Program-made: the position numbers and the translations under genes
Shown here: positions 14,139-27,257 of the stretch, one piece after another
Numbering within the stretch: the stretch's first letter is position 1
How the letters are laid out: every line of letters begins with the position of its first letter
Origin: Oreocharis arfaki
Taxonomy: Eukaryota > Chordata > Aves > Passeriformes > Paramythiidae
Length of the DNA stretch: 64,000 nucleotides
Assembly: GCA_013398015.1 (NCBI GenBank)
Contig: VZRR01009815.1
Location: forward strand, 124,001 to 188,000
Direction: 5' to 3'
Notes under the pieces: generated by a model
The model's input: only the letters and a program-made list of their open reading frames with translations
Databases searched by the model: none
What the model was told of the DNA's origin: nothing

Positions 14139-14414
14139 CGTTTTCCTCGTCCGACTTATTCTCGTTGTCGGAGTCGGTAAGCGTGAGAGCCGAGTTCTCA
14201 CGGCTTGACAGGCCGGAACTTCTCCTGGATTTGATCCCTCGGCCCCACAGCCTGATGGCGTGCTCCGGAGACATCCCCCCCTCCGTGTCCGAGTCGGCGT
14301 CAGAGCCCGTGCTCAAGGAATAGCCTTGGTGGAGAATTCCTATGTCTGAGCAGTAGCCGCTGCGGTGGGGAGAGGGCTCACAGATCCCTAGTTCTGCAAG
14401 GGTGAAGTTTGTTC
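14139..14414 (-). CDS. TENM2: Teneurin-2, second coding exon (completes Gly76; residues 77-167; first base of codon 168)
   Basis: This exon continues the cytoplasmic Ten_N domain of teneurin-2. Seen: a strong acceptor (pyrimidine-rich tract, CCTCCTAG at 14422-14415) is followed by GA, which completes Gly76, then TNFTLAELGICEPS. Further on are an acidic Ser/Asp run near residues 110-122, a conserved block SPEHAIRLWGRGIK at 124-137, a basophilic-kinase-like RRSS at 139-142, and a second acidic run LTLTDSDNENKSDEEN at 152-167. The exon is 276 nt, starts and ends in phase 1, and has no stop. The donor chosen is AACG then GTAGGC at 14138. It is favoured because family members continue Gly-Arg-Pro from the next exon. 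A second donor lies 17 nt further on (GTATGT at 14121). The exon is much richer in CpG than its flanks. The next exon is outside the window. Confidence 0.94.
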
Positions 14415-17400
14415 CTAGGAGGACAAGAGAAAAAGAAAAATTAAGTGATTTAAAAGCTAGAGGATTTATTTTCAGCTTGAAAATACCAGACCTTTTTAAT
14501 TTTGCTCAGTTCTGCTGTACACCAGTGAATTACTTAGAGAGATCTCTGGTGCACTGGTCTAGCAAGACTTAACCTCAAAAATATTGAATGTATCTAAACT
14601 GATGAAATATACAAAACAAAGGTAGGAAAGGTCTCTAAAATTTAGGTTACTATTTTGGCCTCAAATAATTAATCACTTAGGTGTGTGATTAACATAAACC
14701 TCATGACAAGTGCTAATGACATGACCTGCTTTAGTGTGTATCTAACCTCGTATTTGTAGGACAGACCACGAGCTTCAAAGTTGTGCATTTTATTATGCAA
14801 AAAGAGAGGTTTTTTTAACGAAGCTCATTTTCACATACGCAAGTCTTTCACAGAGATGATGCAAGAATGCAAACCACCAGTGAGCTAACATGAAACTTTG
14901 TCACCAATTTCATATTTACATTTGGTGCAATTGGTAATTTAATATCTGCTAAGAAACCAAGACAGAGCTCACATTGTAACTGTTTTCTACCTTTTTTCCC
15001 ATATTCCAGAAGAAAGAATGCATCGATACCAAAATCAGGAGGTCATTTGGTTTAAAGGCAAAACTTTCTGAGACAATGTCAAAACACGTGACCTTTAGCA
15101 GTTAATAACGACTCGGTGGACAAAATCTTATACATTTTTAAAGCACACAGACTCCCCCAGGGTTCCTAGAAAGTCCAGAGTTGCTTCCTGATTTCTGCTT
15201 ATGTACTTGTTTCCTACAATAATGAACAGGGCAGTAAAAAAATAAAGGGGAATATTCACTGCGGAATAAGGCTTTCAAAGATTTTGTAAAGCAAAGTAAT
15301 TCAAGCTTCATTACATTGGGCTAAAAACAAAAACCAGACTGAAGCTGCTGGCAATATAACTGCCAGTTATTTAATTAATTTCTTAATTCACAAGGAAACC
15401 AGATCTGGGGTCTGTGTTTCTAAAACAGTAGTTTTATTTTGTCCAAAATCAGTTTATATTCTCTCCTCTTCCTTTATATATTTGTCAGAATGAAGCTCTA
15501 CAACAGAAGTTCACACACTAAATAAAACACAAAAATAAGTGTCTTCTATTAATAAAGAAGGTAACTAGATTTTTTTTTTTTAATTATTAGAACTTCTGTC
15601 ACAGATTAGCCAGGAAAGCTCATAGAGTTTTCAATCTATCTGGCTCACCTTCCTGTATCAGCTCCCTCCAGCCTCACATCTAGCTGCCGAAGCATTTTTT
15701 GGATACGGTGCGTATGCACCCATGTACAAAGTAAAACTGGGCCCCACTTTAAATTTATTCCTAGAGCTCATCTGTTAAAGGAAGGGGATGGATTTCTCCT
15801 GGAAGCCTGGCCTGCGTCCTCAGCCAGCAATGAGCAGGCTCGTGTGTGGTGCTGTCAGCCCGAGGTCAGCCTGCAAACGGGCCAGCACCAAGACAGGGAC
15901 CACAGCCCAAGGCAGAGAATTATCACCAGACGATGCTTCTCAAGAAATGAAGCACTTAGTGGCAATGGGTATAGAGAATATAAAAAGGCTGACATTAAAA
16001 AAGCCAGCTTGCTTTCGTCAACACCAAATTAACCCGAACCCTTCTAGTGAGCAGCATATTTTACCTGCCTTCTAATATTTAATGTAGTAATCAGAAATTT
16101 AGTGGTTTAGTTAAAAGCAGGGAACTCAACAGTCCTAAAAATGAGCTTCTCAAGTGCACTTGAGTCTAGAGGTTTTTTGCCTTTTTTTTTAATAAGTGAA
16201 GAGTTCTAGCATGACAGATAAAGCTACTTTTAAGGAAAATGTAAACTTCAATCGTGCGCAATTTCAGTAGAAGACATTTAACAAAAACAATTTGATTGAT
16301 TAGAGTTTTGCTTCAGCCATGTTAGCAAATTAACCTTAGACTTATTAGTAAAAAGGCCAAAATCAAACCAAAATAAATATAAAAAATGGACTGAACTGAA
16401 GCTTAGTAGCTCCCACCCCAGGCAGAGTACAGGCTGACTTTAGATACATGTTAAAATTGCTAAACTCATTGTGAAAATGAAGTTTTTCAAATTTTCTTGT
16501 TTGCTGGTGGCATGTCTACAAATACACACAAATTATGAATATATTAGCTTAATTAAGATGTTGTACATACACAGCAAAACATTTTTATGATATTCTGTGG
16601 ATTTTAACAGCCCTTACAAGCCCAGATGATTTCACTTTGATTTGCACCTTGTTCTTACTTCATTTGTCTGAGAAAAATGGTAAAGGCTCTGAAAGTGAAA
16701 TACAGTATTCACAAAACTCATTCACCCATTTGAGTTTTATTATCTGAGAACTTGGCATTTTCCAGTAACTGAACAAATTTTTAAAAAATCGAGAAGTGGA
16801 TCATATCAAAAGCACAAATGGAATCAGCCCCCAAACCTCTGGGAAAGGATTTTCTATGCTGTTTCTCAGAAATCCCTTTATAGTCTTATGACCTGATGGT
16901 AGACAGGAAATATTCTAGAAATTTCCCTGTCTCATAAAAATATGTTCTTCTCTGGTAGATTTTAAATTAGTTTTATATACTAACTTTTGGCATTTGCTCC
17001 TGAAAAAATATTATTTGAGACTGTTCTGTATGGCAGCATACAGTGGCAGAATAACTCGTCCTTGGATAATCATTTTTTCACATCTACATACATACATATA
17101 TAAAAGAGGTTTTCAGATATGTATTTTACATCCAAATATATAGAAATGTATCGCTATAATTCCTGATACCTTCATAGCCCTTAATTTACTGTAAAATCTG
17201 AGGAAAGGAAGATGGAAATACTACAGTTATATTCTCTAAACCATGTTCTTCTTCATGCCTTGTTTTCCTAAAATGAAACTGCCCACGTGTCCTGAATGAC
17301 ATATAAACTGCTTCCACTAACATATTCTTCTCTCATTTACTCAACTATTACTGCACATTAAGGTATTAATGGCATCACTAGACCCCCCTTGTATTTTCAC

Positions 17401-17436
17401 ATAGAGGGTAAATATAATCTGCATGCACAGTAATTC

Positions 17437-17900
17437 ACAGAATCACAGAATATGCTGAGTTGGAAGGGACCCACAAGGATCATAGATTCCAGCTGCTGGC
17501 CCTACACAGGACATCCCAACCATCATAGCTTGTGCCTGAGAGTATTGTCCAAACACCTCCTGAACTCTGTCAGGCTTGGTGCTGTGACCACTTTCCTGGG
17601 GAGCCTATTCCTGTGCCCAACCATGGAATGCTTCTGCTGGGTGAAGAAACTTTTCCTGATATCCAACCTAAACCTTCAGGCCATTCCCTCAAGTTCTGTC
17701 ACTGGTCACCATAGAGAAGAGATCAGTGGCTGCCCCTCCTCTTCCCCTCACAAGAAAGCTGTACCCTGCTGTATGCAGAATGAGGTCTGTCCTCTTCTCC
17801 TCTTCTCCAGTTGTACAGACCAAGTACCTCAGCGGCTCCTCACACAGCTTCCCCTCAGCGCCCTTCCCCATCCTGGCTGCCCTCCTTCAGGCATCCTAGT
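17437..17900 (-). mobile_element. CR1 LINE 3' fragment
   Basis: The plus strand reads as the reverse complement of a CR1 3' end. It begins with the inverted terminal octamer motif (CACAGAATCACAGAAT), then GTTGGAAGGGACC and AAGGATCAT. Inverted 3'UTR and ORF2-end blocks follow, such as CCAAACACCTCCTGAACTCT and CAGCGGCTCCTCACACAGCT. About 460 bp, 5'-truncated, as is usual for CR1, and diverged. The element is on the same strand as TENM2. The reading frame that crosses it on the plus strand has no coding meaning. The outer edge is approximate, near a small duplication and foldback. Confidence 0.88.
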
Positions 17901-17932
17901 ATTATTTTGCAGATGAAGTTTCACAAAAGATG

Positions 17933-17991
17933 AAAAAATACCTGATGAGTGGATATGAAATACAAAAAATACCACATGAGTGGATATGAAA
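17933..17991. repeat. 31-bp tandem duplication, two copies
   Basis: The 28-base segment at 17933-17960 recurs at 17964-17991 with only two adjacent changes (TG for AC). Both end in ATGAGTGGATATGAAA. It lies just outside the CR1 copy ending near 17900. Confidence 0.88.
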
Positions 17992-18010
17992 GTCATTTCA
18001 TATCCACTCA
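17977..18010. repeat. Perfect 15-bp inverted repeat with 4-base loop
   Basis: TGAGTGGATATGAAA (17977-17991), loop GTCA, then its exact reverse complement TTTCATATCCACTCA (17996-18010). The left arm is also the end of the second 31-bp duplicate, so three copies of the same 15-mer lie within 66 bases, one of them inverted. Confidence 0.92.
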
Positions 18011-21000
18011 GCCTGCCAGAATACTCCACATGGGATCCTGATGACAAAGTTCAGCAAGAACAACACAGCCCTCCTTGCCCAGTGCTAGCACAAACTACAG
18101 CACTTATGAACTGGAGTGAGGAAACGCAGGCACAGCCTGGCCTGGGGTTAAGGTTTAGTGTCTCCTTCAAGGAGTATCATCCTGACAGCTCTAAGTGATA
18201 CTGGGAGCTCAGGCATAGCAAGACCTCGCAGGTGACAAGCGAAGGCAGTGGGGCAGCAGTCCCACTGCTTGCCGTGCCCTGGCCAGTCAGACTGCTCTGC
18301 TGTGTGTCCACAGCAAGAACTCTGGGCCACGAGCCAAACTGCACTGCCAGCATGAGCAGGCAGGCAAGGGTGGCTTCTTGTAGCGCGAGACAGTGCCCTC
18401 TGCACCTGGGGCTTGCATGGAGCTGAGAGGAACTGAATTGCACTTCCCCAAAATGTCACTTGCAAAGCGGGACTGAAATGCGCAGGCAGAACCCATTCTT
18501 GCACACTGAACACTTTCTTTCAGACTCTCATAGCATCTACTACCTTGCCAGTGACACTAAGTGGAAAGAGATAAATAACATCAGATCCTTATCGGTGGAA
18601 AAGAAAGAAACTTCTTTCTCTTGAAGAACACAGCACCAAAAATAGGAAGTCAGAAGGTTTTTCCCTTTTCATATGAAACAGAACTTAGCGGTCTCCATCC
18701 CCCATCCCTTCATCTCCACCTGCAGAAACCACTAGATGATTTTCATTAAAGAAAGGCAGTTAAAACCAGCTGCTCCCTTAAGGTGTACATAATCTCTCAC
18801 ACAAAAATAGACCAGCAGTATTCTAGTTTAGAAGTGTAATATAATGTTATGTACTTGATCATCATTGCCCATAATCTACATGCTGTGAATAGTCTCTCAA
18901 TAAAATAGATGTTTTCCTTTAAATGAGGACATTACTTCTATTACCTCTTTAGTGCACTTCCTTATACAGAAATTTACTGTTTCAGTTATTTAGGATATAA
19001 ACACTTACTAACAGCGTGTTGAATTCAATGATGTACTACTGTACTCATTATCCCTGCTAAGCCTAGAAAGCATCACCATTTCAGCAAAGGTTACTTTCAC
19101 CTAACCCCTAGGCAGAGAGGTCTCATTTGAGTGATCATAAACTGCATGAATTGCCCTTCTGAAGATTAATCTAATCTGGCTCTGATCGCTACAAGATGCC
19201 TCAGAGGAAGGTTTCTGAAGCCAGTAATGCACAGATAAGATCAATTTGCCTTCAACACGACACCAAGTTCAAGACTGGGCTAAGTCTAAAATCAAAACGA
19301 TAAATATCACTCAGTATTTGCTACTACAACCAATTACAGAAAGTAAGAATAACCAAAATATATCTATTTAAGACATTCCAACCTTTTTCAAGTTTTTATG
19401 TTCAGAGCTATGATGTTTTTGCTGGCAGGAGTACCACAATTTAGGTCCAATCTCTGGAAGAGGTCTCTCTCTTTAAAAACCTCTGATGCACACTTTATTT
19501 TGCTCAATTCTTTATAAATTCATTCTGCCTTGGTCCCTTCCGCAGCGAACTGACCAGAAGCAGCAAACAGAAATGTCTGTGCATGTTGTAACACGTGGTT
19601 TAAACGTAAAGTTCATTTCCCAGCTTCTCCCATCAAATGACAGAAGAATTCTCTAATAGTCTTTTATACCCTACCTTGTTTCTTTGTGACTCTGAGATGC
19701 CCACACTGGGCTGCTTTCAACTGAGACAGCGTCGGTTTTCTTCACTGCAGCTGGTATGGGGCTGGGAGGTTTCAGCTACTGCTGAGCAGTTCTTACACAG
19801 CAGTCAGGGCCTTTTCCACTCTATCCCACCAACTATATTCCTGGTATCACCTTATGGTGATGAACTTCATTTTGATGATATGCTGGCTTAGGCAAAAATA
19901 CGCATTTATTGCTTTCTCCTCAAGTGCTGATGTTGATTAAAGACAAAATCAGATTTGAGAGGGCAAGAGGATGGAGCTAGGTGGCAAACATGGCTATCTA
20001 CTATCCACCCCACACAGCCCACATTGAAATGCAGCTCTTCAGGCTAACACTTCACTTTGCTAGCCAATCTTTCCAACTTTTCCAAGCTCTGAGGAATGGT
20101 GCAAGGAGTACAGCTTCATTTATTATAAAGGGATGTGCTATTCCTACCGACTGTCCATTCTCAAACCTGAAGGATGTATGCAATTCTGTAAGCAGCTGCT
20201 CTCTCTCCTCTGCGCTTTGCCCTTCTGTGCTCTCCCTGGGCACACTCCTCCTCCTCCTCGCTGATTAAGTGCCAGCAGACTGAAAATTCCAGGCTGAGCC
20301 TCCCCTACTATTCCCTGTCAGGCAGCAGAACGCTGGGAAAGCCCTGCTCAGAGCTGACCCCCAGGCTGGCAGCAGCTCCTGGGCACACCTGAGAGCTTCC
20401 AGCACTTCTGCACTCAGACCCCAGTAAATCTATTCTATTTCAGCAGAGGTGCACAGACAGATAGACGGGAGAGACTCCCACACTTGGAATCTCCAATTCA
20501 AAGCATGGAGATACTTTGGTTTAACCAACACAACAGTTACTGAATGCAACATGAGGGATTTTCTCCAGCATCCATCTTAGAACAGGTCAGATACTCCCTG
20601 TCCAGTTCCAAACAAACCAACTCCAAGCCACTACAACTCAGTTCCTGTGACTTTTTCCTTTACAAGCAGCAGAGAAAGAAAAGAACGTGAAGCCTCATGT
20701 CAGGTCATGAAGTTCTTGTAAACTCCCCAGCTCCAGCCCAAACGCCATGGAAGTAACAGTGGGTTTTGGAGGTGGTGTTCAGGTTTTTTTGTTTGTTTGG
20801 AGTTTTCTAATAGAATCTTATGAAAAAGAGTTAGAGCGTGTTATTTTCTATTCCAAGCCCCAAAATAGACCAAACTATGGAATAATTTTGTTAAATGCCT
20901 GTTTCTTTTCAAGAGACAGCAAATTTCTAAATAAAATCCATCCCAGAAACACAAGAAAAGATCAGGAATTTTTGTGTACTTAAAGTAATAGCCAGCATAA

Positions 21001-21432
21001 AGAACACAGAATGATTTTCAATTTCCTTTTTTATGTTAAGCAACCTGCTCAACACCTGATACTATCCCCTGTCACACAAGCACAGTATTTTCCTATGAAG
21101 GAACAACAACTGCAGCTCCATGGAAAATGCAAACTTTGAAGAGTAGTCAGTTTTAAAGGCAATATAAGGAAAGAATGAAGTGCAATCCCAATAGAGGAGA
21201 CCTACCACTCAGTACCTCTATTGACTATCCACATCTGCAATGCACACTTAGGCTCATTCGGCACAAAGTAGTACAATAATGACACCATGGTCCCAAAAAC
21301 CTCAAAGTCACAGTTTTCACAACCAAAAAATGTCATTTTCATTCTAGTCTAGCTCAAAACATTTAGGTCTCATGTTGTTAAAGTATTTTCAGGTATGTCA
21401 GAAAGTGAGTTCTCCAAGGTTTCCAGCTGACC

Positions 21433-21474
21433 ATATATATATATATATACACACACACACATACACACACACGT
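21433..21474. repeat. (TA)n(CA)n microsatellite
   Basis: About nine TA units pass directly into about nine CA units with one T interruption. Likely length-variable between individuals. Confidence 0.92.
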
Positions 21475-23891
21475 ATAAAGTACTTTTTTGATAAAATCAC
21501 TGTATGGCTGTTTATCTTCACTGATACACTAAACTGAGTTCAATCATTAAGAAAAAGGTCTACAAAATCTGTAGTTAACAAGGAGGGGATAAATGAGCTG
21601 TTGAAACTTTGCTGAATTAATGAAAAGCCTTTTTCTTATTTTTATACTCTTAAATCAAGACTTAAAAAGCGACAAAAAATAAACCACTGTTCATTACTTG
21701 ATAAATAAACTGTGCTCTCAAGAAACAGCAGAAGTCACACGTTATAAGCTTTCATACTTCCATAACTGTTTAATTGGGAACTCTCAAAAAACCTGAATCA
21801 GCTGTCAACACAGACAAAACCTTAACTGTTTCTCTATACCTTGCTTCACAAGGCAGGAACACGAATACTCTATACTTTATGAAGGTCTCCAGGCACATAC
21901 AGAGATTTCTGAGCACTAGCAGCTGTCAGCTCTTTAGTCACAAGGTGCTTCTTCACTGTAAATACCCTGTCACTTAGAAATAATGGTAATGTAAATTGTA
22001 ACCTGTACAGTAGAAGAAAAAGTTTAAACCATTATTCGGCTGAGAACTTGTGTTTATGTTCTGAATGACGGTGCTCCAAACAGTTTTGGAAATTACAGAG
22101 ATGCCAGCCTTTAACTCTGCTTTTCTAACCCTACTAGGAGCCCCATCAGTAGACCAATATGAATGACTTTGAGGACTGAGAAAAGAATACACCTAAAAAG
22201 AAGCGCTTCCCAAAAAAATCAAACATTTTAAACTGAGAACCACGTGAATCCAAAAAAGCATATTAAAAAAATCCACATAAACTTCATGCCAAACTTAGAG
22301 AATAATGAAATTAAAATCATTTGAACACTATAATTTTGCAGTAAAAGGTAAATATTTAAAATCAGGTATCAAGGGAAACAGACGAAGCTCTTGGAGAAGT
22401 TTACCTACTAACAACCACATTTTCTTTTATTCACCAATTGCCTTCATTATACGAGAAGATCAGGAAACATCTGTATATATTTGATTGAATTATAAACTGC
22501 TTTCAGTTCTCATTTTTATTCCTAGCTAAATAATTAGTTACTTTCATCAGCCAGTCAGTTGTGGTATTATGAATGGATCAGTTGGCACCAATCCAGATCA
22601 CTGCTGGTCCTGAACTTTGCTACAGATGAAATACACACCCTTAATACAGGATTTCTTTCATTCTACCAATGACTGTTGTTTGCACACTGCACAAAGAAAT
22701 GCAGTGAATTGCCTTGCTGGCACATCCAGCAGCTGCAGGGCTACGGCAACAGCACTGCAGATCCACCAGCTCCATTGCTGGGACTCACTGCTATTGCCAG
22801 GCACCTGAGGAACTGTCGAAGGAAGAAATATGACCTGGTCCCATGCACCTCTTCTCCTTCCCTGCCTTACGGTGTTTTCCACACACTCTCAACATTCTGC
22901 TGTTCTGATTTTCTATTCCTGGTCCCTGTGTGCCCAAGCTGAACACCATGATTTCAGCCTGCTGCTCTCGGCTGCGGTGCTGGCAGGCACAGGCTGTTCC
23001 AAGGTTCCCTTCCCACCTCAGCACCACAACTCCCCCTGGTTAATGCAAACCATTTCTCTATTTCATCTACACTTCTCTCTGTTCCAGTGGTTTCGAATTT
23101 CAGTACAAGTGTTTTAATTTAGACTACTTTTTCCTTCTTCAACAATCAGAGATTTGTGTTACGTGGTAAATAAACAGATTCTAGATTCTGTGTATTCAAA
23201 CTTTTTGCTGTTTGAAACTACGTCTTGGTTTATAAAACTCCATCGGAACAGTGGGGCCAGTTGTTGCACTTCTGTCGTCCCTTCCACTTTTGTCTAAGAT
23301 TTGAATGACTGCCAGCACTGACTTTATTGGTTAATAACAGAGGGACGTGCAAGTGTGCCAAAGAGTGAGTCAAGCTCCTACCATCACTTTGCATTTAGCT
23401 TAACAGGTGGCAGTGTGCAATCCTCTGAAGAGGAATTACCAAGATATCTCAATTAGAACAACAATTTTGTCAAATAATCTTTTATGTATGGGAAAATGTT
23501 GACCCTGATTTTCACAAACTGACTTTAAAAAGAATGATTTTCCCCCACTAGATCAAATATTCTACACAAGAACCATTTGTAATTAAAAAAATACTGCACG
23601 TGTCTGTCACTTAGTTCTGCACTAAAAAATTTTCAGCCTAACCCCAAAATCTTTGTGAGGCATTATTTTTAAGAGATAACACAGCAAATACTACAAAACC
23701 AGACCAAAATTCAGTCGGTTTGAAAGAGAGTTACTGTGTAGTCTGTGTTACCTGACTATTTTTAACACACACGTCATCTCAATTGCTAAGTGCCTTTACT
23801 TGCTTCATAAGTGCCTTGCAGATCAGGTGAAATGATAAATTCACATCTCACTGATAAAGGTCAAGTATGCCTAGGCATCATACAATTACAC

Positions 23892-23930
23892 TTTTTTTTT
23901 TATTTATCATCATCATCATTATTATTTTTC
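23892..23930. repeat. T tract followed by (ATC)n/(ATT)n simple repeat
   Basis: A T run leads into ATCATCATCATTATTATT. Simple trinucleotide repeat of about six units. Confidence 0.75.
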
Positions 23931-25648
23931 AGTTTGCAGACTCAAATTAAAGAACTCTTTGGATTTAACAAGAGAGAGATTAGATTGGATTATTCATTAA
24001 TCCTCCCACTAGTTCGCACTTTTTAGATTACCAACATTTTGCAAAGAAGTATTTTAGGCTAGTTCATGCAATTCCCTTTTGGTTATATGAGAGTCAGAGG
24101 CAGTTCTGAAACTAAAATCAGGGTTTCTTTGAAAGGGAATATGGAGTATGTAAGGACAGCACCGGAGAATACAGATGGGAAAAACCTGCTCCTCTCTGCT
24201 GCTTACAGGATGCCTTGGATGAGAGCTTGTCCATTCTGCTCCCAGACTCCCTCCTCATGACGTGAATACTGCCAGCAGCACTGTCTGGTACTGCTGGACA
24301 TCTCTTGCCTGTGGCCTTGCAGCCACTGTCTCATCGGAAAAAATTGTGTTCTTAATTACTGGTGTGATAGGGCACATGAGCTGAGCTGGCCGGTGGCTTC
24401 AGGTGGCTTAAGCCACCATGACAGGCTCTGGATACTCACAGATTTATCCAACACTTTCAGACTGATGAACTCTGATTCGGCTAAGCATATTAAAGCTTGC
24501 CAGCACCTCTATTTAAATTTCAGATTTGTGGTTCTCAAAGGCATTTGCTTGTTCTATTTTCTTTTTCGTTATCTCTTTAAAGACTTCAGAACAGAGAATA
24601 GGCATACATGTCACAAAACTACCCTTGGATTTAAGTTCTCCTACAACTTACTTTTGTTATGGGAACAGAACACAGAATAAGTTTTATAGGGCTTTGGGTT
24701 TTTTTTTTGCATAGTTTTTTTTGTTTGTTCATTTGTTTTAAACTGGGAATTTGGTGAACAATGTGCATGGATATGAAATCAAGGAGAGAGCCATTTTATC
24801 CTTGAACAGGAAAGACTGAGGAAAGAACCCGCAATCCAAAAAAGTAAACAACCCAAAAGTTTCCTAGGATTTCTGACCTGGAAAGCCAAAGCAGAAATCT
24901 ATAGCCAAAATAATCACAAGTGTACAGTTGAGACTAACTGTGGTCCTCTAAGTCATTTTAGGGATAACTTTAAGAAGTCCAAAGCAGGAACCCAAAAATC
25001 AAGCTATTCAAAGTCAAATATGTTCTCTGTAGGGGGAAAAGATACTCCTTCCGTTTAAAGCATTTTTGGTAAAAATCAAGCACCAAACTAATGATATTCC
25101 TGTTGACCCTACTTAACATTACTCATATGTAAGAAAAGGTTTGAAAATGGGCTTGGAAGTGAAGTTGCTCTCCAAATTAAACGCAGGATAACACGCACAG
25201 AAAGCACAGACCACAAGCCCCGAGGAAGTGCTCGCCCAGGTAAACACTGCCCTGCCCACGCGCACAGCAGAACTGCCGTGAGGCTTTGCAGGCTGGGGCT
25301 GCAGTGTCTGTGCCTCCACCTCACGGGGCTCCCTGGACCAGTCACATCCAGCCAGAGTTAGTAAAGCCTGACTTGAGTGCGCTGGTAGCAGAAAATCTGT
25401 GAACAGGAAACTGGAACGAGCAGCACGAGGCATATGGTCTCTTCTAACTAACCCACTGGAGCTGAGAAATGAGAAAAACACTGCCAGCCATTTTGTTTTC
25501 GCTTTACCTAAAATTATGGGGTTTAATTTTTGACCTATTTAACAATACTTGCCTCTTCATAGCCCCACTGCAGGCACAGCACACAGTAAATGGGTAATAC
25601 TGCTCAAAATTTGTTTCCATTGCAGACTAATACCACTGCTCTTTTCGG

Positions 25649-25678
25649 TTTTTTATTTTTTTTTTTTTTATTTTTTTT
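25649..25678. repeat. T-rich tract
   Basis: Thirty bases that are all T except two A. On the TENM2 sense strand it is A-rich. Confidence 0.85.
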
Positions 25679-27215
25679 AAGAGGGGAAAAAGAAACCTAA
25701 ACCAGCCTTCTCTTATGAATGCCTCAAGCCTTCAAAATTAGCAGTGAGAATCCTGTGGATACTGTATACTCCCTTCTTAAGAGCAGATGTGGCACTGTAT
25801 AGTTTTGGTATTAAGTACTGTCAAGGTTCCTTTCAAGCAAAGAACTATTTATCTACTTAACACAGAACATAACCAACTTTTGTAAGTTTCATATATTACA
25901 TTTATTTCAAAATGCTTGGCATTATTAATCCTTTTTATATTGTTAATATAAAGATTCTGCTTCAAAACCCCAGAAAGTTTATTTTTTTCCTCTCTTTTTT
26001 GCATTGCATGCACTGATGAACTAGCCTGCTCAGCAAGCATTTAACAGATTAGACACTTGAACATGGTTTCAGGCAATGCTCTCTCATGTTTCTGCGTATT
26101 GCCTGATAAACACTTCAAAGTAAACCGCTCATAAATATGAAATGAAAAGCCAAGAAGTCGTTATGCACAGCTTTGAGATACAAATCTCTTTATTCCCCTC
26201 TGAAGTGGAATTTGATTGACATAATGAGTCATAGATCCTGTCCAGGGACACACTGCCTTATCCCCTTTTCCTCAGGGGACAGGGAGTCTTTAAAGAAATC
26301 CACTTCAGAACTTTCTGATAGACAGCTACAGGAAAGTTGAACACTACACCAACGTATTATTTCATATTAATACCTACCTTAAGAACCGTGACACATGTCA
26401 AAGATTGACTCCAAAGCCATGAGCAGGCCCCAGCATCTGACCCTGTTTCAAAGGAGGCCAAATCTGAGATGTCCATTTTATCTCATTATCACGGACATGG
26501 TAACACAGGACCACAAAGGAGAGTTCCCAAAGCCACAAGAGCTTGTGCTGAGCTGGGCACCGTCCTGTGCCCATCCCCAGGGCCCCTCTGTGAGCCTGGG
26601 CAGCAGCGGCTACATCCCCACCCAGGCAGGAACAGCTGTTTCCTGGTGGAGCTTCACGACAAACAGGTGAGCCCTTGTGGCTTGGGCTACTCCACCTCGG
26701 AGCCTGGCACCTTCCCTTCCCTCAGGTACTGGCACAAGGAGCTCCAGCAGAACTGCCCCTCCCACACTGGTGGCACAGAGCCCCTCCTGCCCGGCTCTGC
26801 CCGCTGGACACGCCACACCCTGGGGGCAGAACAGAGCAGAGGGGGCTGCCAAGGATGCTGCCACCCCAAGGAATTCCATATTGCTGTGACCCTCATTAGA
26901 AGGCAGATTTATCAGGTACAGATCCCCACAGTCATTTCCTACAGTTCACAGGTCCGTGCTGTGAAGGAAATTAAGACTTTCATGTGAGAAGGAGCAGTTA
27001 AAACCACCTAGCCTGAAAAACCTCTGAAATGCTAATTTGGATATTGCTGTTAATAAATGATACCCACATGAAAATGACAAAAAACTATGTAATTGTTGGT
27101 CATTGCTATTCCACAAAATGTCTATTCCAATAAACACTGAGCTTTAAGCCACCACAGTGAAACTGCTGATCAGTACTGCCATAAACAAAATTATGGTGCA
27201 ATAAATTGCTACCCT

Positions 27216-27257
27216 ACAATGTTATATTCACAATGTTATATTCACAATGTTATAGTC
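27216..27257. repeat. 14-bp tandem repeat, three copies
   Basis: ACAATGTTATATTC occurs three times head to tail. The third copy has one change (AGTC for ATTC), and a partial fourth copy (ACAA) follows. Confidence 0.92.

Noticed and set aside
17452..17916. Plus-strand open frame of 154 codons
   Set aside because: Lies across an inverted CR1 copy and reads the antisense of the element.
26469..26987. Plus-strand open frame of 172 codons in a GC-rich patch
   Set aside because: GC-rich DNA has few stops, and several other frames are open over the same bases on both strands. No protein family is recognisable.
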